A DNA stretch of 64,000 bases from Flavobacterium sp. xlx-214 (GTDB lineage: Bacteria > Bacteroidota > Bacteroidia > Flavobacteriales > Flavobacteriaceae), in assembly GCF_013874595.1 (NCBI RefSeq), contig NZ_CP059431.1, positions 1 to 64,000 of the forward strand, written 5' to 3'. The notes beneath the pieces are model-generated. The model did not search any database. It had not been told where the DNA came from and saw only the letters and a program-made list of their open reading frames with translations. A program made the translations under genes and the position numbers. Of the stretch, positions 32,241-42,972 are shown piece after piece; within the stretch, counting starts at the first letter, position 1; every line of letters starts with the position of its first letter.

Positions 32241-34364
32241 ATGAGAAAAGACATACAAAATATACAATTACCTTCTCAGAAAACAGCTGTTGATGCTGGT
32301 TTAAACTCGTTTGAAACGGCAGAAGGAATTCAAGTTAAAGAAAATTATACGTTAACTGACATTGAAGGTTTAGAGCAAATTGGCTTTGGTGCTGGTTTTG
32401 CTCCTAATTTAAGAGGTCCGTATGCTACCATGTATGTACGCAGACCATGGACTATTCGTCAGTATGCTGGTTTCTCAACAGCAGAAGAAAGTAATGCTTT
32501 TTATCGTAGAAATTTAGCAGCCGGACAAAAAGGATTATCAGTAGCGTTTGATTTAGCTACACACCGCGGATACGATTCTGATCACGAGCGTGTGGTTGGT
32601 GATGTTGGTAAAGCAGGTGTTGCTATTGATTCTGTAGAAGATATGAAAATTTTATTTGATCAAATTCCATTAGATCAAATGTCGGTTTCTATGACCATGA
32701 ATGGCGCAGTATTACCTATTTTGGCATTTTATATTGTAGCTGCAAAAGAACAAGGTGTAGACGAAAAATTACTTTCAGGTACTATTCAAAATGATATTTT
32801 GAAAGAGTTTATGGTACGTAATACCTATATCTATCCTCCTACACCATCAATGAAAATTATTGCTGATATTTTTGAATACACGAGTAAGAATATGCCAAAA
32901 TTCAACTCCATTTCAATTTCGGGATATCACATGCAAGAAGCAGGTGCAACTGCTGATATTGAATTAGCTTATACCATTGCCGATGGTTTAGAATATATTC
33001 GTACAGGAATTGCTGCGGGAATGAAAGTAGACGAATTTGCTCCTCGTTTATCGTTTTTCTGGGCAATAGGCATGAACCATTTTATGGAAATTGCTAAAAT
33101 GCGTGCTGGTCGTATGATTTGGGCAAAATTGGTAAAACAATTTGGAACTATATCAGAAAAATCATTGGCATTACGTACACACTGTCAAACATCGGGGTGG
33201 AGTTTAACAGAGCAAGATCCGTTTAACAACGTAGCGCGTACAGCCATTGAAGCTGCTGCTGCTGCTTTTGGTGGTACACAATCATTACACACCAATGCGT
33301 TAGACGAAGCCATTGCATTACCTACTGATTTCTCTGCTCGTATTGCTCGTAACACACAAATTTTCTTACAAGAAGAAACGAAGATTTGTAAAACGGTTGA
33401 CCCTTGGGCAGGAAGTTATTATGTAGAAAGTTTAACAGCTGAAATTGCTGAAAAAGCTTGGAAATTAATTGAAGAGGTAGAATCATATGGTGGAATGACC
33501 AAAGCTATTGAAGCAGGAATTCCTAAAATGCGTATTGAAGAGGCAGCGGCGCGTAAACAAGCTCGTATTGACTCTGGTCAGGATACCATTGTTGGTGTAA
33601 ACAAATACCGTTTAGAAAAAGAAGATCCGTTACAAATTTTAGAAGTAGACAACCAAGTGGTGCGTCAACAACAAATTGAACGCTTAAATAGCATTAAAGC
33701 TACACGTAACGCAGCTAAAGTAAAAGAATGTTTAGCAGCATTAACAGAATCGGCAAAAACGGGTACTGGAAATTTATTAGCGTTGGCTGTTACAGCAGCT
33801 GAAAACCGTGCTACGTTAGGAGAAATTTCTGACGCTTTAGAAGCAATTTATGGAAGATACAAAGCTCAAATTAAAACAATAAGTGGCGTGTATAATAAAG
33901 AAATTAAATCGGATGAAAATTTTGAAAAAGCAAAACAATTAGCAGACGAATTTGCCAAACAAGAAGGACGCCGTCCGCGTATTATGATTGCCAAAATGGG
34001 GCAAGATGGTCATGACCGTGGTGCAAAAGTAGTTGCAACGGGTTATGCCGATGTTGGTTTTGATGTGGATATGGGTCCATTGTTTCAAACACCTGCAGAG
34101 GCTGCCAAACAAGCCGTTGAAAATGATGTACACGTTTTAGGTGTGTCTTCATTAGCAGCAGGTCACAAAACATTGGTCCCACAGGTTATTGAAGAATTAA
34201 AAAAATATGGTCGAGAAGATATTATGGTCATCGTTGGTGGCGTAATTCCTGCGCAAGATTACCAATATTTATTTGACTCGGGAGCCGTTGCCGTTTTTGG
34301 CCCTGGAACAAGAATTGCCGATGCTGCCATTACCATTTTAAATGTATTGTTAGATATAGAATAA
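32241..34364 (+). CDS. mutB: Methylmalonyl-CoA mutase large (catalytic) subunit
   Basis: The 707-residue adenosylcobalamin enzyme has the substrate-binding barrel ([94 protein letters not shown]) and a C-terminal B12 domain with the cobalt-ligand motif DGHDRG near residue 588, followed by [12 protein letters not shown] and the [10 protein letters not shown] segment. All landmarks are intact. MeaB/ArgK-type chaperone genes are not in this window. A terminator follows directly. Confidence 0.97.
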   Translation: MRKDIQNIQLPSQKTAVDAGLNSFETAEGIQVKENYTLTDIEGLEQIGFGAGFAPNLRGPYATMYVRRPWTIRQYAGFSTAEESNAFYRRNLAAGQKGLSVAFDLATHRGYDSDHERVVGDVGKAGVAIDSVEDMKILFDQIPLDQMSVSMTMNGAVLPILAFYIVAAKEQGVDEKLLSGTIQNDILKEFMVRNTYIYPPTPSMKIIADIFEYTSKNMPKFNSISISGYHMQEAGATADIELAYTIADGLEYIRTGIAAGMKVDEFAPRLSFFWAIGMNHFMEIAKMRAGRMIWAKLVKQFGTISEKSLALRTHCQTSGWSLTEQDPFNNVARTAIEAAAAAFGGTQSLHTNALDEAIALPTDFSARIARNTQIFLQEETKICKTVDPWAGSYYVESLTAEIAEKAWKLIEEVESYGGMTKAIEAGIPKMRIEEAAARKQARIDSGQDTIVGVNKYRLEKEDPLQILEVDNQVVRQQQIERLNSIKATRNAAKVKECLAALTESAKTGTGNLLALAVTAAENRATLGEISDALEAIYGRYKAQIKTISGVYNKEIKSDENFEKAKQLADEFAKQEGRRPRIMIAKMGQDGHDRGAKVVATGYADVGFDVDMGPLFQTPAEAAKQAVENDVHVLGVSSLAAGHKTLVPQVIEELKKYGREDIMVIVGGVIPAQDYQYLFDSGAVAVFGPGTRIADAAITILNVLLDIE

Positions 34365-34397
34365 AAAAACTCCAACCTTTCGGTTGGAGTTTTTTTT
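34364..34397 (+). terminator. Bidirectional terminator after mutB
   Basis: AACTCCAACC and GGTTGGAGTT form a 10-bp stem with a TTTC loop, extended by A and T runs on both sides. It serves the mutAB operon and the convergent hypothetical gene at 34396. Confidence 0.88.
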
Positions 34398-34956
34398 ATA
34401 AAATACTTCCTATAAAATCTTCTTTTTCCATAGTGCGCCATACTTCAATATTACTGATAAATTTATCTTTATAAGGCAAACTTCTACAGTTTAGTTGAAT
34501 TTTAGTAACCTTGTTTAAATCAACTAAGAAGTGATTATCTTCCCAGAAATAACAATACAAATCGTTTTCTTTTTTGTTTTTAGGCGTAAAACGGGCAAAA
34601 ACTTTTGTACGTCCTTTAACTACTTGTTTTCCTAAAACATCAAATGTATCTTTTTCAAAATAAGTTCGCACAACTATTAAATTACCTTCTTTTTTGGGTA
34701 ATGGTTTGTAGTGTTGTAAATAAAAATCGGTGGTTAATCTATCGTTTACAAACTTAGTAGCGGTATCAAATTCAAAAACAAACAACTGCTCCTTATCATT
34801 TAAATCGCGTTTATCGAAATCTTTAGCCAAAAGCAAAATTTGGTTCACACCATTGTAAAAATTATACGAAACTAAAATTTCATAATAATTTATTTTTTTA
34901 TCGTTGCGGTAATAAAATCTGGTTTGAACCTGATCAATTGTTCCTGTTATTATCAT
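34396..34956 (-). CDS. Conserved hypothetical protein
   Basis: The 186-residue protein has no signal peptide or membrane helix. It begins MIITGTIDQVQTRFYYRNDKKINYYEILVSYNF and is rich in aromatic and charged residues, with beta-strand-like alternation; it ends WRTMEKEDFIGSIL. I recognise no family or motif. It is convergent with mutB and upstream (in transcription) of nothing on its strand, so it stands alone. Confidence 0.7.
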   Translation of the reverse strand: MIITGTIDQVQTRFYYRNDKKINYYEILVSYNFYNGVNQILLLAKDFDKRDLNDKEQLFVFEFDTATKFVNDRLTTDFYLQHYKPLPKKEGNLIVVRTYFEKDTFDVLGKQVVKGRTKVFARFTPKNKKENDLYCYFWEDNHFLVDLNKVTKIQLNCRSLPYKDKFISNIEVWRTMEKEDFIGSIL

Positions 34957-35051
34957 TTTTACTTATATCAAATATTAAACGTCGATTTTCATCAACTTAG
35001 ATTACAAAGATAGCGATTCTGTTAGTAAAATCGATTTAAAATTTAAAATGC

Positions 35052-38000
35052 TTACGGATTTACTTTTACGATTTCGGCATTAGAATGTGCACTGTGTTCT
35101 GGCGCATACATACTTTGAATGGTTGAAACACCGCTGGTAAATGTACCCTCGTTATTTAAACGTATTTCGTAATCAATAACATAAGAACCTTTGCTTAAAT
35201 AATCGATAAAAAAGTTAGTTGCTGCATCACGTGTTGATTGATAATAACGTAGGTTGTTTTTGTATTGATAGCCCGAAAGTACATCAACAGGTTCAAAAGT
35301 TGCCGCACGCACATCTTTAATATGAACAAATTCCATATCTTTTGTTGCATTTATTTTTAAACGAATGGTTACTTTTTGTCCTAATTGTAAAGGCGTATTT
35401 GGTGTAATTTCTTGTAACTTTCCATCTGCATTGGTTATAAAATACATTTTTGAAATATTTAAAATACCATTGGCTGATGCTTTAATTTTAGAAAGATCTT
35501 CAAAATACTGCCAATAAATGCCACCAAAAACAGGTTGGTTTGTTTTATTTTTAATGGTTACTTTTCCTAAATTATTGGTTACCTCATCGCCACTCCACTC
35601 GTAGGTTTGATAGCCTAACAAAACATCTGTTTCGTTTTCGGCTTTTTCTTTCGTATTTATTTTTTCAGAACCTACTTTAATGATGACTTTCTCATTCTTT
35701 TCAGGGTTTGCTGTTTTTGAAAGTAACAATGCATAAACCGCCGATGTGGTTGCTTTTGTTGTACCCCAATCTTTATTTAGTTTTTGGCTTAACAACCAAG
35801 CGCTTAATTTTTGAACGGTTGTTTGATTGTTTTCTACCTCGGCAAAGGCTTCTATAATTAAAGCTTGTGTTTCGGCAGCATTAAAGTAATAGTAATTTCT
35901 ACTATCGTTTTCTTTCCAATACATACCATAGGTTTCATCAATCACCGCACTTTCTGTTAGCTGATGTGCTATTTTTTGCGCCCATTCTTTATCGCCTTTT
36001 CGTTGCGCTACTAAAGCTAGCTTTGCTTTACTGTACAAAGACAACGGTACCCAATTTTCTTTTAAATTGGTAAAGTTTTTCTCTAGCTCTGTAGCCACAT
36101 CCGTAGGAATAGCAAAATCTTTGGTATAGTAACTTTTTACAAAAGCATAATCGATAGCGCTACTGTTAGAGAAACCTGTTTTATTTTTAAGTTGTTCTTG
36201 CATTTTTACATCAATAAAACGATGTGCTTTATTAATGATGTTTTTAACATCGGTTTCATTAAAATGATCAATCTCTAAACGCTGTAATTGCGCCGCTGTA
36301 ACCAAAATATGTTGGGTAATGTAATCGTTTTCATATCCACCAGAAAACCATCCAAAACCACCTGAAGCATTCTGACGCTCTCCCAGTGTTTTTACAATCT
36401 CGCTTGCTTCTTTTTCTAATCGACCTCTGTTAAAATAATTTGCCCATTGTGCTTGTTTTTCTTTGTCGTTTACAAAATCTTTTAACCAAGGGGTTTCTTG
36501 AAGCATTAATTGTTTTATCTCTTCGTTTTGCTCTAGTTTGGCTTGCGGATTTTTCTGCCATTCTGTTACCAACTTTTCTACATTTTCATGATTATCTAAA
36601 ACGTGTAATGCTAATACATCGGCAAAATATTTAGCAAATAACTGCTCATTACAATTGTGTTGATAATCAAACAAATAAGGCAATGATTGCATAGTAACCC
36701 ACAACATATTGTTAGAAACCTGTACCTTATATTGATGGTTTTTAAGTGTTTGCGAATTGTTATTAAGCAAATGTTGCATGTTGTATTCTTTGTTTTCATT
36801 TGCTAACTGCCAAACCGGAATAGTTTCGGTTACCAACATACGATTGCTTAAAACGGGAATAACACTTTCTTCGCCATCGGTAAAATTACCTGCCTTTACC
36901 GAAATACGATATTGCAACCCTTCAAAATTCTCCGGAATATACACTTGCCAGCCTACCGTATTAGCACTTAAACCGTTAATGGTTGTAGGAACCAATTTAT
37001 CAGTTTTTAAAATTTTATCGGTTAATTCTTCGCCTGTAATGGTATTAAACAATCGTAAAACCGCAGTTGCTTGCAACGGAACTGTAGTGGTATTACTTAC
37101 ACGAGCCTTTAACACAACCGCATCGGTTTCACGTACAAAACGTGGCATGTTAGGCTGTATCATGACATCTTTTTGGGTTTGTGAAAGCAATTCGGTGTAA
37201 ACGGTTTCTAATTTTTCATTATGCGCCAAACCTTTGAATTTCCATTGTGTAAGTGCTTCGGGTGCATTGAATTTTATCTGTACCGTTCCGTTTTTTTCAA
37301 TTTTTAAATGAGGTAAGAAAAACGCTGTTTCGCTTAAGTTTTTACGTAAAGGAATGTCTAAATGTTCTGCTGCTTGCTGTGCTTTTTTGGTGGTAATTAC
37401 AATAACGCCATTAGCCCCACGATTACCGTAAATTGCCGTTGCACCAGCATCTTTAAGAACGGTGATATCGTAAATATCGCTTTCTAATAATGACAACTGA
37501 CTTTCGCTTACTGGTACGCCATCTAACACCACCAATGGTTTTGTAGTATCGTTTATAGAACCTAAACCACGCAATAGAATAGTATTACCGCTACCAGGTT
37601 GCCCAGCTGCTGTTGAAATATTTAAACCAGGCACTTGCCCTTGTAAGGTTTGTATAAAACTAGCATTTGGTCTGCCTTCTAATGTGCGAGAAGTTACGGT
37701 TGTTGCTGCTACTGCACTTTCTGATTTTGATGATGTTCTGTAAGTAGTTACTACAATTTCATCTAAAGCTCCTTCCTCAGACTCAGACACCATTTCATCA
37801 TTGTAATCTTTCAACTCAGTATCTTTTTTAACTACAGCATCAATAAACTTCAATTCTTTCTTTTCAGAATACGATGCATCTGCCTTTAAATGATTGTAAA
37901 TTCGGTACAAACGATGTAATTCATAGGTTTCTTCTGCTAATTGATCCACAGTTTCATTTGTAATTTCTTTATGCGTAGGCTGCAAATAAACCACTGTAAA

Positions 38001-41000
38001 TGCATTGTTTAACTGCAAACGCTTTTGTTGATATCCCAAAGCATTTACGGCAATAGGTTGCTTGTTGGTAGCCCAAACGCGACCAAAACCTTGATTGTTG
38101 GTCATAAAAACATCTGCATTGGTTATGTTGTAAATATAGGCGTTGTTAATAACTGCTTGGGTTTCGGCATCGCGTACTTCTATTTGCTTGAAACTAGCCT
38201 TACTGTTGAAATAATCTTTTGGTAAATAATCTTGATAGTTGGTATTAACATAATTATCCGTTGTAAAACCATATCCAAAATAGTTGAATTGATTGATATT
38301 AAACGACTGATTGTAATAAAAATTGGTTCTTAAATAAGCCTCATCGTTAGCATCTACCTTATTATTAAAGTTCAAATAGCCAAAATTCACATAACTGCTT
38401 TTGGAATTTAATTGAGCTTGGGTTGTCCAATAATCTTTGTAAATTAAATCTAACGAAGCATCGTACATTGTAGCTAAAAATTCGCCTTGCATTGGCTTTT
38501 TCGATTTATCTGCCAATAACTTTACTTTCCACTCATAAGCATTGCCTGGAATTAACTTATTATTCCAAACCTCCCACTCTGCCTTGTACAAAGCTTTTTC
38601 GTTTACTGTTGTTGGAATTTCATAACTGTCTTCGTTTATAAACGTAAAATGATTTTTTATGTAATACCATTGGTAGCGCACCGATTTATTTTCATTGCTT
38701 TTTGTCAACGGAATTTTCACTAATTGTGAACCTTTTGCTACGTTGATTACCTTTTTGATTAACTGAGCATTTGTATCAAAAACTTCAAGGTATAAATGCG
38801 TGGCATCATAAATTGAAACTACTTGTAAAACCAACTCTTTTGCCGATGAGCTAGAATGTGTGCTTACTTGCAAATTTTGATTTGGTGTTATAATTTCATT
38901 GGCTTTTTTAACCTGAATGCTTGTTGTTGCGGTTAAAGGTTGTTTTGATTTTTCATCTGTTGTTTCAAAAACAAACTCATACGTTCCTGTTTCCCATTTA
39001 CTGATATCGTAGGTAAAAGGTTTGTCTTTTTCAGTGGTAAAAGGCGCTTCGTAAATTATTTTTTTCTCTGTATATGCGTTGTCTTTATTGGTATAAGTTT
39101 CATACGGAAACTGCTCGCGGAATGTTTTTTCATCCATAGATGCAAGCTCTGGTACTTGCCACAAACGCATTAGGTAAAAATCTTTTGGAGGTAACGATTG
39201 ATAAATTTTAATAGTACCTGTTACCGATTTATCCTCGCCGTTTTGTGTTCTGGTATTTACAGCCAATTTTAATTTTTCATTGGTAACCATATTATTTTTA
39301 GCATAAACGGAAACGTAAGTTGCATAGTTGGATACATAAAAATCATCATTTGCTTCGCGAACTTCGCCCGCATTATCAGTAACTTCTACTTTATAATCAA
39401 TACTTATTCTTGTGTTTTCATTTTTAATAGTATCGTTTTCTGAAATAGAAGGAATGATCAATTTGTAACGAAACTCACCTTTATCATCAGTTGTAAGGGT
39501 ATCTTTTTTACTAAAGAAATCTTCAAAACTATAATCGCTGCTTTTTATATCAAGTACTACTTTAGCATTAGCAATTGCACCACCAGCCAAACTTTTGGCT
39601 TTACCCACAATTTCTACCTCTTCATTAAAGAAAACATTCTTCTTAATTTCATCTACCTCAACTGTAAATGTAGGTCGTTTATATTCTTCTACTTTAAAAC
39701 GAAAACTATCTCTATCTAAACTGTAGTCATTCCAAAAATCATCTTCTTCCTCATTGGTATATTCATCCAATTCTTCTATTTCAATATCAAAATCACCCGT
39801 AAGGATATTTTTCGGTAAGATGAAACTTCCGCTAAACGATCCTAAATCATTGGTAGTAACTGTTTTTATTTCTAATTCATCGCCATTATCATCATTTAAA
39901 GTTAATTGTACCGATTTATTCTTAACAGCTTCATTACCTTCTGGCTCATTTACATACAAAATTCCTTTAAAATGAACTTCTTGTCCTGGTCTGTAAATGG
40001 CTCTATCAGTATACAAAAGCGTTTTTACATAGGTTGTGCTATAACTTGACGATATATAAGGAGCATCCCAATTTCTACCAATATATGTTTTGTAAGTTTC
40101 ATTGGTTAAAAAAACCTGTACATTGAAATCGCGCTCATTTCTATCTTTCAACTTAAAAAACACCTTACCATCGGCATCTGTTGTAAAGCGTAAGGTATTA
40201 ATAGCCACCAATGTATTGGCATAAGGCTTACCTGTTTGCGGGTGCACAAAGTAAAAAACAACTGCCTCTTGATTTTTTGCATTTTTATTAACAACCATTA
40301 CATTTGTAACCTTAAACGTATGGTATTTAACACGGTATGAATTTTCTAAATGAGCTTTATCTTCATATGCCACCAATAAATACGACCCTAAAGGCAGTTT
40401 TTTTCCTAAAACCTCTGTACTGTAACTAAAGTATTTTTCGCCTTGAGGTAAAGTCGCTGTAAACGTTTCAACAGGTTGTTGGTTTTTAATAATGTGCTTG
40501 TAAATACTATCGTTGATATTATCAGGCTGATTTTTAATATCGTAATATGCAAAATGCAACTGATTTAAATTTTTATAGTTTACAAAATACTTAACTGGTT
40601 CATTTTCATAAACTTCTTTAACTAAAGATATATTAAAATCACTTTTTTGCAAGGTATTTTCTAATTCAATAGCATTTTCTAACGCATCGTTTTCGGTAGT
40701 TTGCGTTCTTAGTTCTTTAGAAAGTTGTAAGGCTTTTTGAAAATAATCTTTATGCTCTACTTTATCAGCATTGTTTACCAAGTATTTTGCGCGCTCTATT
40801 TTATAACGGTTTTTGTAGAAATCGGTTTTTAAATTTGCGCCCAACTCATCTAAAACTTTGAGATTAGAATCGTACGCTTTTGAGTAACGATAAAACTTAA
40901 TTTTATCTAAACCATAAGCATTGTTTGTTGTTGTATAATATTTTTCTAAATCTTGATACAACTTTACAATAACCTCATTTAAAACATCTTGTACATTATT

Positions 41001-41687
41001 TTGTTGTGGAAGTATGATTTTTGTGGTGCAAAAATCATTTTTAAAGTTTTGAAATTGAGGTTGATTGTACAACTGCCAGATGTAATTTTCTGAAAATCTT
41101 TTGATGTAATTGTACGCAAAAAATTCGTATGCGGTTTGGTTTAAATTTTCGTCAATAAAATCATATTCCACCAATTCTTTGATGTCTTTAATTTTTGTGT
41201 CTTTTAAAAGTGCTTCATTTTTAAAAAGCAATGCCGACTGTTCTTTTAAAACCGCTGCGTAATGCTCCGCAGACCATTCTTCAATATTATCGGGTACTTT
41301 AACCGTAGTATTTTGAACCGTTCTATGATAGTAAGAGCTTTTCTTTTGCAATTGATTGTACACCGCTTGTATGTAATACCAACGATAAAGCGTTTCATAA
41401 ACACCTTTACTATTTTGTAATTCTGATGTAATTTCGGTTACAATATTTTGAGCCGTATTTTCTTTTAACTGATTCTGAAACTTCAATTTATAAAGAAAAG
41501 CTTTTGCTTTTTGCTCGTTATTTTTTTTACGCTTGGCTTTCTTAAAAATAGTTTCAACCTTTTCATAAGCCGTTTTGTAGCTACCTGCTTTTTCTAGCTT
41601 GTAAATTTCCTCCCATTCCTTTGAATAGCTTTGCCCGTATGAGGTAGAAATCAAAAAAAAACTCAACAACAATAAGTAGTATTTCAT
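35052..41687 (-). CDS. Alpha-2-macroglobulin family protein with embedded SusC-like plug module
   Basis: This 2211-residue protein has a signal peptide ending SYGQ, a helical N-terminal region, MG2-like beta domains (LLYTDRAIYRPGQEVHFKGILY near residues 555-575), then a carboxypeptidase-regulatory-like domain (about 1166-1235) and a TonB-dependent-receptor plug with the SusC/RagA signature (about 1310-1435: LQGQVPGLNIS, PLVVLDGVP, LKDAGATAIYGNRGANGVIVIT). The alpha-2-macroglobulin core resumes after it (LKIEKNGTVQIKFNAPEAL), with a thioester-like CNEQ at Cys1679-Gln1682 and a thioester-domain helical barrel following. No outer-membrane beta-barrel is present. Bacterial A2M proteins trap proteases in the periplasm or at the surface; the plug's job here is unknown. 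Stand-alone gene. Confidence 0.92.
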   Translation of the reverse strand: MKYYLLLLSFFLISTSYGQSYSKEWEEIYKLEKAGSYKTAYEKVETIFKKAKRKKNNEQKAKAFLYKLKFQNQLKENTAQNIVTEITSELQNSKGVYETLYRWYYIQAVYNQLQKKSSYYHRTVQNTTVKVPDNIEEWSAEHYAAVLKEQSALLFKNEALLKDTKIKDIKELVEYDFIDENLNQTAYEFFAYNYIKRFSENYIWQLYNQPQFQNFKNDFCTTKIILPQQNNVQDVLNEVIVKLYQDLEKYYTTTNNAYGLDKIKFYRYSKAYDSNLKVLDELGANLKTDFYKNRYKIERAKYLVNNADKVEHKDYFQKALQLSKELRTQTTENDALENAIELENTLQKSDFNISLVKEVYENEPVKYFVNYKNLNQLHFAYYDIKNQPDNINDSIYKHIIKNQQPVETFTATLPQGEKYFSYSTEVLGKKLPLGSYLLVAYEDKAHLENSYRVKYHTFKVTNVMVVNKNAKNQEAVVFYFVHPQTGKPYANTLVAINTLRFTTDADGKVFFKLKDRNERDFNVQVFLTNETYKTYIGRNWDAPYISSSYSTTYVKTLLYTDRAIYRPGQEVHFKGILYVNEPEGNEAVKNKSVQLTLNDDNGDELEIKTVTTNDLGSFSGSFILPKNILTGDFDIEIEELDEYTNEEEDDFWNDYSLDRDSFRFKVEEYKRPTFTVEVDEIKKNVFFNEEVEIVGKAKSLAGGAIANAKVVLDIKSSDYSFEDFFSKKDTLTTDDKGEFRYKLIIPSISENDTIKNENTRISIDYKVEVTDNAGEVREANDDFYVSNYATYVSVYAKNNMVTNEKLKLAVNTRTQNGEDKSVTGTIKIYQSLPPKDFYLMRLWQVPELASMDEKTFREQFPYETYTNKDNAYTEKKIIYEAPFTTEKDKPFTYDISKWETGTYEFVFETTDEKSKQPLTATTSIQVKKANEIITPNQNLQVSTHSSSSAKELVLQVVSIYDATHLYLEVFDTNAQLIKKVINVAKGSQLVKIPLTKSNENKSVRYQWYYIKNHFTFINEDSYEIPTTVNEKALYKAEWEVWNNKLIPGNAYEWKVKLLADKSKKPMQGEFLATMYDASLDLIYKDYWTTQAQLNSKSSYVNFGYLNFNNKVDANDEAYLRTNFYYNQSFNINQFNYFGYGFTTDNYVNTNYQDYLPKDYFNSKASFKQIEVRDAETQAVINNAYIYNITNADVFMTNNQGFGRVWATNKQPIAVNALGYQQKRLQLNNAFTVVYLQPTHKEITNETVDQLAEETYELHRLYRIYNHLKADASYSEKKELKFIDAVVKKDTELKDYNDEMVSESEEGALDEIVVTTYRTSSKSESAVAATTVTSRTLEGRPNASFIQTLQGQVPGLNISTAAGQPGSGNTILLRGLGSINDTTKPLVVLDGVPVSESQLSLLESDIYDITVLKDAGATAIYGNRGANGVIVITTKKAQQAAEHLDIPLRKNLSETAFFLPHLKIEKNGTVQIKFNAPEALTQWKFKGLAHNEKLETVYTELLSQTQKDVMIQPNMPRFVRETDAVVLKARVSNTTTVPLQATAVLRLFNTITGEELTDKILKTDKLVPTTINGLSANTVGWQVYIPENFEGLQYRISVKAGNFTDGEESVIPVLSNRMLVTETIPVWQLANENKEYNMQHLLNNNSQTLKNHQYKVQVSNNMLWVTMQSLPYLFDYQHNCNEQLFAKYFADVLALHVLDNHENVEKLVTEWQKNPQAKLEQNEEIKQLMLQETPWLKDFVNDKEKQAQWANYFNRGRLEKEASEIVKTLGERQNASGGFGWFSGGYENDYITQHILVTAAQLQRLEIDHFNETDVKNIINKAHRFIDVKMQEQLKNKTGFSNSSAIDYAFVKSYYTKDFAIPTDVATELEKNFTNLKENWVPLSLYSKAKLALVAQRKGDKEWAQKIAHQLTESAVIDETYGMYWKENDSRNYYYFNAAETQALIIEAFAEVENNQTTVQKLSAWLLSQKLNKDWGTTKATTSAVYALLLSKTANPEKNEKVIIKVGSEKINTKEKAENETDVLLGYQTYEWSGDEVTNNLGKVTIKNKTNQPVFGGIYWQYFEDLSKIKASANGILNISKMYFITNADGKLQEITPNTPLQLGQKVTIRLKINATKDMEFVHIKDVRAATFEPVDVLSGYQYKNNLRYYQSTRDAATNFFIDYLSKGSYVIDYEIRLNNEGTFTSGVSTIQSMYAPEHSAHSNAEIVKVNP

Positions 41688-41764
41688 AAATATTTAAATA
41701 ACATCAAATTATATGTTAAAATACATTATTTTTTTTGTATTTTTAGACTTTACATCATTTTCTT

Positions 41765-42265
41765 ATGAAAAAAGTTACATTCCTTTTAATGGGCATCTTT
41801 TTCCTTGTTTCATGTACTAAAACAGAAACAAAACCGCAAACTATTGCTGTAAAAAATAAGTATGAAGATGTTTTTGCAACTTTTAAAAATGATAGTGATA
41901 CCCTTTATGTAGTTAATTTTTGGGCAACTTGGTGCCAACCATGTATTGAAGAATTACCCGATTTTATGAAAATTAATGACGAATTTAAAGATCAAGGTAA
42001 ATTTAAAATGATTTTGGTAAGTTTAGATAAAGCTACCGATTTAGAAACCAAGGTAAAAACATTTATTAAGCAAAACAACATAACACCAGATGTTTATGTT
42101 TTGGCAGACAACAAAAGAATGAATGATTGGATAACGGCTTTAGACCCACATTGGTCTGGTGCTATACCATCCACTTTTATATACAAAAGCAAAAAACAAC
42201 TCTTCTTTACCGAAGGGAAAATTTCTTATACCGATTTGAAAAGTACTCTTAACAAATTAAAATAA
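41765..42265 (+). CDS. TlpA-like thioredoxin-fold lipoprotein
   Basis: The 166-residue periplasmic redox protein has a lipobox (FLVSC, lipidated Cys17) and a thioredoxin domain with the active-site pair Cys57-Cys60 in ATWCQPCIEELP, a TlpA/ResA-like pattern. It would reduce or exchange disulfides outside the cytoplasm. A second thioredoxin-fold lipoprotein follows six bases later, so the two form an operon ending at the 42945 terminator. Confidence 0.9.
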   Translation: MKKVTFLLMGIFFLVSCTKTETKPQTIAVKNKYEDVFATFKNDSDTLYVVNFWATWCQPCIEELPDFMKINDEFKDQGKFKMILVSLDKATDLETKVKTFIKQNNITPDVYVLADNKRMNDWITALDPHWSGAIPSTFIYKSKKQLFFTEGKISYTDLKSTLNKLK

Positions 42266-42271
42266 CGTATT

Positions 42272-42946
42272 ATGAAAAAATTTTTAATTCTAGCTTTGTG
42301 CATTACTGCATTTATTGGTTGTAAAAAAGAGACCAAAACTGCCGTTGAAACCAAAACAACTACTGATAGCATTGAAAAAACAACCGATTCTACGGAAGTT
42401 CAAAAATCAGGCTATGCAATAGGTGATATTGCTTTTGACTTTTCTTTAAAAGGAATTGACGATAAAATGTACTCTCTTGCGCAATTTGATAATGCAAAAG
42501 GTTTTATTGTGATATTCACTTGCAATCATTGTCCGTATGCAAAAGCGTATGAAGACCGAATTATTGCTTTAGATGCTAAATATAAAAAACTAGGGTATCC
42601 TGTTATTGCTATTAACCCTAATAATCCAGAAGCACAACCAGAAGATAGTTTTGAGTTAATGAAAAAGCGAGCGAAAGAAAAAGGCTTTACTTTTCCTTAC
42701 TTATTTGATGATGGACAACAAGTTTACCCTGAATTTGGTGCTACCAAAACGCCTCATGTATTTGTATTAAAAAAACAAAATGGTAAAAACATTGTAAAAT
42801 ATATTGGTGCAATAGATAACAACTACGAAAACCCAAAAGAAGTTACCGAAAAATATGTGCAAGCCGCTGTTGATGCCTTATTAGCCAACAAAGAAATAAC
42901 AACTAAAGAAACCAAAGCTATTGGTTGCAGTATAAAAACAAAATAA
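42272..42946 (+). CDS. AhpC/TSA-type thioredoxin-fold lipoprotein
   Basis: The 224-residue protein has a lipoprotein signal (lipidated Cys17 in FIGCKKE), a Thr/Lys/Glu-rich linker and a redoxin domain starting GDIAFDFSLKGIDDK. The candidate redox pair is Cys84 and Cys87 in FTCNHCPYAKAYEDR, the pattern of the AhpC/TSA-like CxxCP proteins common in Bacteroidota. A C-terminal cysteine is near IGCSIKTK. The electron partner is unknown; the upstream TlpA-like gene is the best candidate by context. Confidence 0.88.
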   Translation: MKKFLILALCITAFIGCKKETKTAVETKTTTDSIEKTTDSTEVQKSGYAIGDIAFDFSLKGIDDKMYSLAQFDNAKGFIVIFTCNHCPYAKAYEDRIIALDAKYKKLGYPVIAINPNNPEAQPEDSFELMKKRAKEKGFTFPYLFDDGQQVYPEFGATKTPHVFVLKKQNGKNIVKYIGAIDNNYENPKEVTEKYVQAAVDALLANKEITTKETKAIGCSIKTK

Positions 42947-42972
42947 AAAAGAAGCCAATTGGCTTCTTTTTT
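42945..42972 (+). terminator. Bidirectional terminator
   Basis: A 14-bp perfect inverted repeat (core GAAGCCAATTGGCTTC) with A and T runs on the two sides lies between the convergent thioredoxin operon and xerD; its right edge reaches the xerD stop codon. Confidence 0.88.

Noticed and set aside
36757..37200. 147-codon frame antisense to the alpha-2-macroglobulin gene
   Set aside because: It lies fully inside an intact conserved coding region and has no start context or motif.
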